Source: Paucibacter sp. PLA-PC-4
Lineage (GTDB): Bacteria; Pseudomonadota; Gammaproteobacteria; Burkholderiales; Burkholderiaceae_C
Direction: 5' to 3'
Length of the DNA stretch: 64,000 nt
NCBI RefSeq assembly: GCF_026241155.1
Contig: NZ_JAPFGP010000019.1
Coordinates: 1 to 64,000, forward strand
Under the pieces are notes generated by a model, which was given only the letters and a program-made list of their open reading frames with translations, was not told the DNA's origin and searched no databases. A program made the translations under genes and the position numbers. This document shows, one piece after another, positions 56,738-64,000 of this stretch (position 1 is its first letter; every line of letters starts with the position of its first letter).

Positions 56738-57697
56738 CTAGGACTGCAGTTGCCAGCTGCTGCGATCGATGGTGACCGGCGTCAATGCTGCGGGCTTCCC
56801 GAAGCGAAACCACTGGCCGCGCAGTGCCGTGGCGTCGATGTCCAGCAAGCCAAAGTTCTGGCACTCGGTCCCGATCCAGATGGCGCGGCGGATGGCCGCA
56901 CCCGACGCCGTGAAGTCGTAAACCATGCGCCCGTTGTCCGTCGGGATGCGGTGAAAGTCGTTGGCGTGAATATCACCTGACAGGCAGGCAATGCAGTGCT
57001 CTTTTGCAAGCTCGCGCAGCCATGCCAGGTCCTCGAAGCTGCCCCATTGATCACCCTTGTGGGCCTCGATCACGGAGCCGCTGGCCACCAGGTGCAGGGT
57101 GTGAGCGGGTGCAGCCTCCATCGCCAGCCCAATATCGGTGCGCTGCTTGGCGCCCAGCAAGGTACGGTTCACGCGCCAGCTTCGGCCGTCTGTCAGATGC
57201 AGGTGAACAGCAGCACCGCCGGGCACGTCCAAGACCACTCGCCGGTATCCGGGGGCGGGCTCATCGGCATCCCACAGCCGGGCGTCGCTGTCATCGGCCG
57301 GAAACTGCTGCCTGCCCTCCAGATGCGCACAGTAGGCATTGAAGAGCGCCCGTGATGCGCGGATGTGTCCTGCATAGACCTTCTTCTGAATGGCCTTCTC
57401 CTCGTAGCACTCATTCCACAGAAAGTCATGGTCGTCCCAGATCGCATACGTCGGTACCGCGGCAATCAGGGCGGCGAAATCAGCCTGCGCCAGTTGTTGG
57501 CGGTATTTCGCCGCCACCAATCGCAAGAACTCGAAGTCCGCCATGGCCTTTGGATGGGTGGGGTGCGTGAGTTCATCGATGTAGATCGAGTCGCCCGTCA
57601 ACACCAGCGCATCCGGCTTGTGCGCCAATATCTGACGCCAAATCGGCTGCTGCGCGAAGACGGTGGCGCTGAAACACGAGGTAAACGCTATTTTCAT
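56738..57697 (-). CDS. PhoD-like metallophosphatase
   Basis: 319 residues. Metal-ligand motifs: FTSCFS near the N-terminus, LVLTGDSIYIDE, AIWDDHDFLWNE, and SGDIHANDFH. These are the pattern of PhoD-type phosphatases/phosphodiesterases, which use Fe/Ca. There is no signal peptide (starts MKIAFTSCF), so unlike secreted PhoD it would act in the cytoplasm. Substrate unknown. Confidence 0.85.
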   Translation of the reverse strand: MKIAFTSCFSATVFAQQPIWRQILAHKPDALVLTGDSIYIDELTHPTHPKAMADFEFLRLVAAKYRQQLAQADFAALIAAVPTYAIWDDHDFLWNECYEEKAIQKKVYAGHIRASRALFNAYCAHLEGRQQFPADDSDARLWDADEPAPGYRRVVLDVPGGAAVHLHLTDGRSWRVNRTLLGAKQRTDIGLAMEAAPAHTLHLVASGSVIEAHKGDQWGSFEDLAWLRELAKEHCIACLSGDIHANDFHRIPTDNGRMVYDFTASGAAIRRAIWIGTECQNFGLLDIDATALRGQWFRFGKPAALTPVTIDRSSWQLQS

Positions 57698-58361
57698 GGT
57701 GGCCGGTATCCAGTTGACGCTGCGCAGCAGCTAAAACGCATCGCCTTCCAGCCGGGGGCGATCGCCAAGGCCAAGCATGGCAGCCCAGCGCAAGGCCAGC
57801 GGATGTTCTGCGCAAACCCGGCTGGGAAGCATCATCAACATGAACCAGACTGGTCCTTCCAACGATGGCTCGCAACCGTACCCAAGGCGCAGCTTGCGGG
57901 GGAGCAGCCCACGCAGCCGTATGGCCTGCCTGTTCGGGCAATGACGCGAGCCGCCCGCACAAGCAGACTGCGGCTATCGGAAATCCAGGCTCCCGCCATC
58001 AGGACGACGAGGCTTGCATGAGCGGCGGCGTCTGCGCTGACGTGCGTTTGCTTGTTCTGGCCGGCGGCAGCATATGCACACCAGGCCCTCGCCCTGGTCG
58101 TCAAGACGGCACCTGACTCCCCGTCCCCGCTCCCCATCAGAAGCTACGGATGGAGCCGCCCGACCGGCACGGTGAGCTTGGCCAGCACATCGTCGGTCTG
58201 GCGTCAGTCAAGCAGCATCAGTGGGTCGCACAACGCGCAGGCATGCACCTGCTCAACGACCTTGACCCCAGCGCCCAGCGCCCAGCCCTGGCAGTTTGGC
58301 GGTGATGCATTGCCCGGACCGGGTACGGACGGGCAAGCGCCACTTGCCTTCACGCCCTGCG
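57698..58361. other. Intergenic stretch between phosphatase and CHAT genes
   Basis: About 660 bases in which no frame looks like a real protein on either strand, and no RNA gene is recognised. It holds the region upstream of the phosphatase gene and downstream of the CHAT gene. Confidence 0.4.
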
Positions 58362-61300
58362 TCAGCGTGGTCTCGCCGTCAGGGGCGCAGTCCCTGGTGT
58401 GCGGCTGCCCTCTCCCACTTTGGCCAGAAGCACGAAGGCCGCCCAGTCACGGGCTGGTGCGCCATCCGCCATCGCCTGCCGCTGGGCCTGCCGCAGCGCG
58501 GTGGCTGCGGCATTGCCATCTTGGCTCGCACGGGCGGCATACGCGGCGTAGAAGCGTTGCATGAAGCGCGCCGTTGCGCGGTCGTCGACTCGCCACAGGC
58601 TGGCCAAGACCTGCGCAGCGCCGTTGTCCAGCAAAGCCGCAGCCAAGCCATCGACCTCGCGACCGTCAGCGCCGCTCACATCGGCAACGGCTGTCTCGCA
58701 GGCCGACAAGGTCACCAGTTGCGGCGTCCCCCACCTCATGCCGCGCATGCGCTCCAGCGGCAGCCGCGTGCCATCGCCGAGCAGCAGCCATGACTTGGCG
58801 ATGCTGCCGGGGCGCAGCACAAAATGGGTGCCGATATGCAGCAGATTGCCCGAGCCGGACATGGCGCCCGCACGGGTCAATGCGTCCTCAGTAAACAGCG
58901 AATTGAGCCGGCCTTGACCGGGCACCGGGCCATTTCCGCGGGCGTCTTTGCCGCAGCGGCTGATGTTGCCCGCATCAAGCCCGAGCACCGGACCATCCAC
59001 AATGTCACAAAGCTCATCCGCCACGGCCGGCAGTGCAGGCAAGCCTTGCAAGGCCTGGGTCACCCCGAAGGCGGCGATCTGCGATGTGCCGCTGTGGCGA
59101 GGTACGGCCGATGTCTGGGCCTGCCCTCCGGCCACGACCCAGCGGTAACGTGTCGCCAAATGCTGCTTGCCGTCGTGCATCACGCCCAGCGGCAAGTAGC
59201 GCAGCGGCCCGTCCAACCAAACGACGATCTGCTCAGCCTGGTTGCGATGGGCCGACTGGGCGATCAAGTGTCCGAGCCGACCGTACAGGGCTTCGCTCAA
59301 TAGCCTGACAGGGCCCGTGTCGGCAAGCGCATCCCTCAGCGCAGCAACCTGTTGCGCCAGTTCTGAGGCCGGCAGATCGAGCTGATGCAGCTGCGTGCCG
59401 GTAGCGCCGACGAGTAGCAGGCTCAGACGTTGCTCGCCGGCCAGTGTGTAGACGTAGAGTTGTCCGGCTGGCGGCCGTTGCACGGTGCTGCCGCGACCGA
59501 GCTTGCGCGCCGGGGCTTGCAAGCCGATCAGCAGTTCGTTCAATCCGGCCAAGCGGGAGCCCTGCTGCAAAGCGTCGTCGCGACGCAGCTGTGCCAAGCG
59601 TGCGGCCTCCTCGGCGGTGATGCGCTGGGCCGCTGCCCGATCACTCAAAGCGCGCAACTCGGCCGCACGAGCCTTGTTGTCACTTTGTAGGGTTGCTTCG
59701 AAACGCTGCCATGCGGCCTGTTCCGCCGGATTGAGGCTCACGCCGTCGCCCGTGAAGGCTTCGCTGAACCCGCGCTCGTTGAAATCAGCTTGCTCGTGTG
59801 CCTTGAGCAAGCGCATCACCTCCAAGGCTTCCGGCAGGCGCTGCGCTTGCAGCAGCCAGTCGGCCACGCGGCGGTACAGCGGCGCCTTGTCGGCCAGGTA
59901 GCGCGCGTCGGCAACTGTGCCCATGGGTAGCAGCCGCTGGCGCTGCTGCTGCAGTTGGCCCAGTGCCAGCTTGCCCAGGAAGATCGCTTGCTCGCGTTGA
60001 CCGGCATCGGCCTTGATGTCAGCCCACAAGGCCAGCGCCTGCCATTGCAGGCGCGGTTGACCCGAGGCCAGTGCCGCCGATACGGATCGGCGCGCTGCAG
60101 CGTCTGCGCCAATGCCATCGCCTGCGACGCGGGCGCGGCGCGCCAGCGACATCTGCATCAGCGCGTCAATGTCCGGTTGGCCTGCAGCTGCGGCGGCCGC
60201 ATCTTCGGCTGGGCAGGCGGCGGCCGCCAACTCGCAGGCCTGGGCTTGGATGAGGCGGCGGCTGGGGTGTTCGGGCGGCAGCGCGCCGGCGAGTGCTTGG
60301 TCGGCGGCCAGCCAGGCGAGGGCTGCAGTCGCGCCATCGCCCCGGCGCTGGGCCAGCGTGGCTTGCAGCACCTGCGTGCGCGCTTGCTCCTCGGGGCTGC
60401 GCGGCCTTGCATCGGCCATCACGAGCTGCAAGTTGGCGGCGGCCTCGCCCAGTTCGCCCAGCTCGATCATGGCCAGTGCATAGCCCAGGCGCAGCGCATA
60501 AGCGGTATCGGCCTCCGGAGCTCCCACCGTCGTGGCCAGCAGCGCCAGCGCGCGCCGGTAGCTGGCAATGCCCTGGCCCAGGTCACCGAGCGCCATTTGA
60601 GCCTCAGCCAGTCGACGCAGCGGCCGGGCGCCCCGCGCGGTCTTGGACTCGGGTCGGCCGGCCACGCTGGCAACCGCATCCTGAGCCAGTTGCAGGGCTT
60701 CGGCCGGACGGCCCCGCGCGAGAAGCAGACCCGACAGCGTTTCTCGAACCGAAGCCTGGTGACCCATCATGTCGACGGCGCCAGAGGCTTGCGCCTGCCT
60801 GGCCTGTTGCAAGGCGGCTTGTAGCGCAAGCTCGGCCGCGTCGAAGCGCGCCAGGCTCATCAGCAGCAGGCCCCGGTTCTGCAGCGCTATGGCGATGTTC
60901 ACGGGGTCGTTGGTCAAACGCTCCTGACGCAGCGAGATCTCTCGCTCTGTGTAACCAAGGGCTTGCTCCAGGCGCGACTGGCGGCGAGCCAGATTGGCCA
61001 GCGAGTTCAGCGCACCTGCCGCATGAGCAGCCAGGGTGTCGGGATCGGACAGTGATTCGTCGAGCAGCCCCAGCAGCAGGGTGTTTGCCTCGTCGAACCG
61101 ACGTGCGCTGGACAGCAGAGCCCCATGGTTCAGGCGCAGGCGCAGGCGGTCGCCCGTACTGAGGCCCGACGCCGGGCTGCTGGCGGAATCAATTGCACGC
61201 TGGGACCACTGCAGCGCCGTTTCCAGTTGGCTGCGCTGCAACCAAATCACCACCAGCATGCCCGCAATCATGCCGCTCTTGCCACTGTGTACAGGGCCTG

Positions 61301-61682
61301 CGGCGACGTAGCGTCCATACGCGGCGGTCAGTAGCGGCTCCGCGTCTGCCGACCGGCCCGACCAGACCAATGCCGACGCAATCTTGGCTTGCCAGTCGGC
61401 GCGCAGCAACACGTCATCCGGGTGGTCGCGCATCACCTGCCGCCAGCCCAGACAGGCCTCCCCGATCCCAGTGCCGGACTGCGCCGTCTGTGCGTCGATG
61501 ATGCGCTGATTCAGCACGTCGAGATCGACCCATGTGCCCTGCTGGATAGGCGGCACGGCCGCGCAGGCCTTCTCAAGAATCGCTGCTTCGTCAGCCAGTG
61601 CGGCACTGGCGGCCACTGCCGTCAGCACGCCGGTAAGCAGCAACACGTTTTTTCTTGTCTTCTTCCATATCGAGGTGCTCAT
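58362..61682 (-). CDS. TPR-CHAT caspase-like protein
   Basis: 1106 residues. A signal peptide (about 1-30, KNVLLLTGVLTAVAASAALA) predicts export. About 500 residues of TPR-type helical repeats follow (NRGLLLMSLARFDAAELALQ, ALGYTEREISLRQERL), then a CHAT caspase-like domain: catalytic His953 in LLHIGTHFV and Cys995 in TLSACETAV, with LLDNGAAQVLASLWRVDD. CHAT proteases cleave partner proteins when triggered. Its operon with sigma and anti-sigma genes suggests it acts on envelope signalling or is controlled by it. Overlaps the anti-sigma stop by 4 bases (ATGA). Confidence 0.9.
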   Translation of the reverse strand: MSTSIWKKTRKNVLLLTGVLTAVAASAALADEAAILEKACAAVPPIQQGTWVDLDVLNQRIIDAQTAQSGTGIGEACLGWRQVMRDHPDDVLLRADWQAKIASALVWSGRSADAEPLLTAAYGRYVAAGPVHSGKSGMIAGMLVVIWLQRSQLETALQWSQRAIDSASSPASGLSTGDRLRLRLNHGALLSSARRFDEANTLLLGLLDESLSDPDTLAAHAAGALNSLANLARRQSRLEQALGYTEREISLRQERLTNDPVNIAIALQNRGLLLMSLARFDAAELALQAALQQARQAQASGAVDMMGHQASVRETLSGLLLARGRPAEALQLAQDAVASVAGRPESKTARGARPLRRLAEAQMALGDLGQGIASYRRALALLATTVGAPEADTAYALRLGYALAMIELGELGEAAANLQLVMADARPRSPEEQARTQVLQATLAQRRGDGATAALAWLAADQALAGALPPEHPSRRLIQAQACELAAAACPAEDAAAAAAGQPDIDALMQMSLARRARVAGDGIGADAAARRSVSAALASGQPRLQWQALALWADIKADAGQREQAIFLGKLALGQLQQQRQRLLPMGTVADARYLADKAPLYRRVADWLLQAQRLPEALEVMRLLKAHEQADFNERGFSEAFTGDGVSLNPAEQAAWQRFEATLQSDNKARAAELRALSDRAAAQRITAEEAARLAQLRRDDALQQGSRLAGLNELLIGLQAPARKLGRGSTVQRPPAGQLYVYTLAGEQRLSLLLVGATGTQLHQLDLPASELAQQVAALRDALADTGPVRLLSEALYGRLGHLIAQSAHRNQAEQIVVWLDGPLRYLPLGVMHDGKQHLATRYRWVVAGGQAQTSAVPRHSGTSQIAAFGVTQALQGLPALPAVADELCDIVDGPVLGLDAGNISRCGKDARGNGPVPGQGRLNSLFTEDALTRAGAMSGSGNLLHIGTHFVLRPGSIAKSWLLLGDGTRLPLERMRGMRWGTPQLVTLSACETAVADVSGADGREVDGLAAALLDNGAAQVLASLWRVDDRATARFMQRFYAAYAARASQDGNAAATALRQAQRQAMADGAPARDWAAFVLLAKVGEGSRTPGTAPLTARPR

Positions 61683-62296
61683 TGGCGGGCTGGAGGCGGC
61701 GTGGTGATTTCTATCTGCAGGCTGGGGCCTTCAGGCGGTTCGAGACCAAGGCGCGTCAACGTCGCAGCCTGGGTCGCAGGCAGCGGCACGGGCAGCGCCA
61801 GGTCGATACCGATGCGCCCCAGGCGTTCGAAGGGCTGGGCGTCGAAGCCGGCCCCCCGCAACTCATGCAGCAGTTGCTGGCGGCGTAGCGTTGCGTCCCG
61901 CGCTTCGATGCGCTGCACCGTCGCTCCGCGCCAAATGCCGTCGGCCGGTCCAGCCTCGTCGATGCCTTGCCGGGCGGGCAGCAAAATCAGCACGGCGCCA
62001 AACGCAACAACGCTGGCGGCCAAGGCGTAGCGCCATTGATTGGCTGCCTTGCGGGAAGCCGGCGGTTCCTGCGCGGCGGCAGCCAGCACACCGGCTTCAC
62101 GCGCACGGGCCAGCAAGCGGCCCACTCGATCGTCGGCCGCCGCCGGCGCCCCCGGTGGCGCGGTGACCCGGTAGCTCAGCAGCGCCGCGCGCAGCCACGC
62201 TGCTTCCTTGCGCGTGCGAGCGTCGGCCTCGGGTACAGAGCGACCTGCCAACAGATCCAGCCACTGCTGATCGTCGTTCGCATCGTTCGTGCTCAT
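61679..62296 (-). CDS. Probable membrane anti-sigma factor
   Basis: 205 residues. A cytoplasmic N-terminus (WLDLLAGRSVPEADARTRKEAAWLRAAL), one membrane span (about 90-108, YALAASVVAFGAVLILL) and a periplasmic C-terminus (RIEARDATLRRQQLLHEL). This layout is usual for single-span anti-sigma factors. It overlaps the sigma gene upstream and the CHAT gene downstream, which supports the role. Confidence 0.75.
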   Translation of the reverse strand: MSTNDANDDQQWLDLLAGRSVPEADARTRKEAAWLRAALLSYRVTAPPGAPAAADDRVGRLLARAREAGVLAAAAQEPPASRKAANQWRYALAASVVAFGAVLILLPARQGIDEAGPADGIWRGATVQRIEARDATLRRQQLLHELRGAGFDAQPFERLGRIGIDLALPVPLPATQAATLTRLGLEPPEGPSLQIEITTPPPARQ

Positions 62297-62925
62297 GGCA
62301 CGCCCCCTGGGCTGACCAAACCATACCAGTCCGCGAAATAGGGTCGAGCCTTTTTACGGCACTGTGAGATGAACTCTCGCGTTGCGCCGGGGCTGCGTTC
62401 CAGCAAGGCTTCGATGGCAGCATTGTCCAGTCCATCCTCGACCACCCATCGCAACACGGTCCCATGCTCGGGATAGTCGGCCGCGAACCGTTCGAAGCAG
62501 CGGCGGAACACGAGCTCGACCTGGCGTTCGGACAAAGCGCTCTCTGGAGTGCTCCCCTGCACCGCCGACAGATCCTGCACCGCCTCTTGCACCTGCACAG
62601 TGAGTTGCCCCGCGTCATCGTGCAGCGGTTCCTCATGGGGCGCCTGCGACTTGCCGCGGCGCAGCGCATCCAGCAAGGTGTGGCGAACGATCTGGTGGAT
62701 CCATGCAAGCGGCTCACCAGGTCCGCGAAAGGTCGCGCAGCGCTGCCAGACCTTCACCATCGCCTCCTGCACCACATCCTCCGCCGCCTGCCAGCTGCGC
62801 AGCGCGGCAGCGGCCTCGCGGTAAAAGCGCGCGCCATGCTCGCGATCGACTACGCGCAGCCAGGTCTCAATTTGCTGACCGCCTTCGCGGCAGGCTTGGG
62901 TGAAGGCGTGGGCGGATAGTGGCAT
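62293..62925 (-). CDS. ECF-type RNA polymerase sigma factor
   Basis: 210 residues from the ATG at 62923-62925; an in-frame start 22 codons upstream is possible. Region 2 (AAALRSWQAAEDVVQEAMVKVWQRCATFRG, AWIHQIVRHTLLDALRR) is clear; region 4 (LSERQVELVFRRCFERFAADYPEH, VEDGLDNAAIEALLERSPGATREFISQCRKK) is more diverged. First gene of the sigma/anti-sigma/CHAT operon, so it may direct its own transcription. Confidence 0.82.
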   Translation of the reverse strand: MPLSAHAFTQACREGGQQIETWLRVVDREHGARFYREAAAALRSWQAAEDVVQEAMVKVWQRCATFRGPGEPLAWIHQIVRHTLLDALRRGKSQAPHEEPLHDDAGQLTVQVQEAVQDLSAVQGSTPESALSERQVELVFRRCFERFAADYPEHGTVLRWVVEDGLDNAAIEALLERSPGATREFISQCRKKARPYFADWYGLVSPGGVP

Positions 62926-63025
62926 GGGGCAGACGAAGCCAGGTTCGGACAATCCTACGGGCAATACAGGCTGACTGGCGAGGCTCGGCACAGAAAATGG
63001 CGTCGATGCCCTTTGGCGGGATTAA

Positions 63026-63058
63026 ACCCGGCCGGCCAGTGAAGCCAGCCGGCCGGGT
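63026..63058 (-). terminator. Hairpin terminator after the PEP-CTERM gene
   Basis: ACCCGGCCGGC (63026-63036) and GCCGGCCGGGT (63048-63058) form an 11-bp perfect stem 23 bases after the PEP-CTERM gene's stop, followed on the minus strand by a short TTT run. A GC-strong terminator is likely. Confidence 0.65.
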
Positions 63059-63081
63059 CGCCTCTCTCTTCAGATCTTGAT

Positions 63082-64000
63082 TCAGCAGATACGGTCCAAG
63101 CCGCGACGAGCCCGCAACTTGCGGACACCGACCAGAGCCAGCCCCAATGCCCACAAGGCGTAGGTGGCAGGCTCCGGCACCGCGGTCACCCGCAGCGTGA
63201 TGCTGTCTGCGTTGTATTCGACCGCGAACTGGTCGGCGGCCAGGCCGTGCCAACTGATGCTGTCAAAGGTGGAGTTGGACAAGCGTTGGTTGAACGTGGC
63301 GATGGTGTAGACGTCGCCGAGTTGCAGCGTAGTGCCCGCGCTGGCCCATACAGACAGCTCACCGTTCCACGAGGCATCATCGGTGACGACCAGCATGTCT
63401 GACGCGCCGGCACTGGCGAGGTCGATTCGCAGCACCGCGCTGTCCCTGAACACCAGGTCGCCGTCGATGGTCAGTGTGCCAAGGACATTGCCCAGGCCCG
63501 GATCCAAGGTGCCGCGGTTGACAAGCGCATAGTTGTTGCGGCCGGCATCGACGGTTCCCACACCTGTGATCAGGCCCGCGTTCTCAAAATCGGACTGCAG
63601 CACCGCCGCTTCGGAGATCTCCACAGTGCCTGTATTGCTGAAGCTGTCGTAGGTGCCGAAGGTACCCGACTTGATGCTCAGCAGCCCGTGGTTTTCGAAG
63701 CCGTAGGCCCGCGTGGTGCCCAGGCCGGTGCGGACATAGCTGCCATTGTTGACGAAGGTGCCCACGTAACCGCGCAGGGTCTTGTAGGCATTGGCAGCGC
63801 TTGATGCCGTACCGAGATCCGTAAACTGGGCGTTGTTGATCACAGCGCCGTTGAAGACAGAGCCCGCGATGCCCCCTTCGCCGGGCGTCCAGGTGCTGTT
63901 GCCCTGCAGTGTCAGCGTGTGGTTGAGACTGACACCTTGGCTGCTCGCACCGTCGAAGACGGTGTTTCCGGTGACGGTGGTCTGTCCAGTTTGGTAGGAA
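63082..64000 (-). CDS. PEP-CTERM surface protein, 3' part
   Basis: The frame is open from the window edge and ends at 63082, so the N-terminus is missing; a GTG at 63841-63843 is not its true start because the frame continues upstream with protein-like sequence (GNTVFDGASSQGVSLNHTLTL). It is beta-strand-rich with repeats of the type FENHGLLSIKSGTF, FSNTGTVEISEAAVL, FENAGLITGVGTVD. The C-terminus has a PEP-CTERM sorting signal: AVPEPATYALWALGLALVGV followed by RKLRARR. Exported and cleaved by an exosortase, likely exopolysaccharide-associated. Confidence 0.85.
   Translation of the reverse strand, partial: SYQTGQTTVTGNTVFDGASSQGVSLNHTLTLQGNSTWTPGEGGIAGSVFNGAVINNAQFTDLGTASSAANAYKTLRGYVGTFVNNGSYVRTGLGTTRAYGFENHGLLSIKSGTFGTYDSFSNTGTVEISEAAVLQSDFENAGLITGVGTVDAGRNNYALVNRGTLDPGLGNVLGTLTIDGDLVFRDSAVLRIDLASAGASDMLVVTDDASWNGELSVWASAGTTLQLGDVYTIATFNQRLSNSTFDSISWHGLAADQFAVEYNADSITLRVTAVPEPATYALWALGLALVGVRKLRARRGLDRIC

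Noticed and set aside
57835-58137. Small genes in the gap between phosphatase and CHAT genes
   Set aside because: Frames on both strands lack ribosome sites, motifs and natural composition.

Overview
The window comes from a high-GC betaproteobacterium, most likely a Burkholderiales member of the Rubrivivax/Leptothrix/Ideonella type. This is judged from GC-rich codon use, a PEP-CTERM protein, an H-NS paralogue with an Ala/Lys tail, and a lasso-peptide locus of the proteobacterial isopeptidase/TonB type. No database search was possible; all names rest on motifs read from the sequence.

Layout. (1) 1-1634: decayed IS66-family element on the minus strand (truncated tnpC, intact tnpB, frameshifted tnpA, one terminal repeat). 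(2) 2117-7336: three-gene minus-strand operon of visibly lower GC. It encodes a very large histidine-kinase-like protein, a stand-alone receiver protein and a receiver fused to a purine-nucleoside-phosphorylase-type nucleosidase. This matches the Detocs anti-phage system (DtcA-DtcB-DtcC). (3) 8352-36260: one long plus-strand operon, with most genes overlapping by a few bases, for an extracellular contractile injection system (eCIS): sheath, tube, AAA+ ATPase, Pvc16-like cap, CIS-tube and LysM proteins, split spike/hub, PAAR-like tip, gp25 wedge, two large baseplate proteins, tail protein I, DUF6519 protein. It also carries three DUF4157 (HExxH) proteins, the probable cargo; one has a predicted deaminase domain and a CFI-box C-terminus. 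(4) 36261-39220: small genes, an H-NS-like protein with a histone-H1-like tail, and a catalytically degenerate RAYT-like protein. (5) 39531-52387: a lasso-peptide cluster. Precursor, fused RRE-protease B, cyclase C and exporter D are on the plus strand. Facing them on the minus strand are the sigma factor, FecR, TonB receptor and lasso isopeptidase genes. A frameshifted AbiE type IV toxin-antitoxin relic lies between the two arms. A LuxR-type regulator follows. (6) 54154-57697: a WD40-like lipoprotein, an RRM RNA-binding protein with an upstream small gene and long leader, and a PhoD-like phosphatase. (7) 58362-62925: ECF sigma, anti-sigma and a CHAT-TPR protein in one overlapping operon. (8) 63082-64000: the 3' part of a PEP-CTERM surface protein, cut by the window end.

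How the genes work together. The Detocs genes would turn phage sensing into phosphotransfer to an ATP-destroying nucleosidase. The eCIS operon would build a contractile syringe and load the DUF4157 proteins. The lasso genes would make, export, sense (TonB-FecR-sigma) and finally linearise one lasso peptide with a predicted 20-residue core. The sigma/anti-sigma/CHAT operon looks like a separate stress- or protease-signalling unit.
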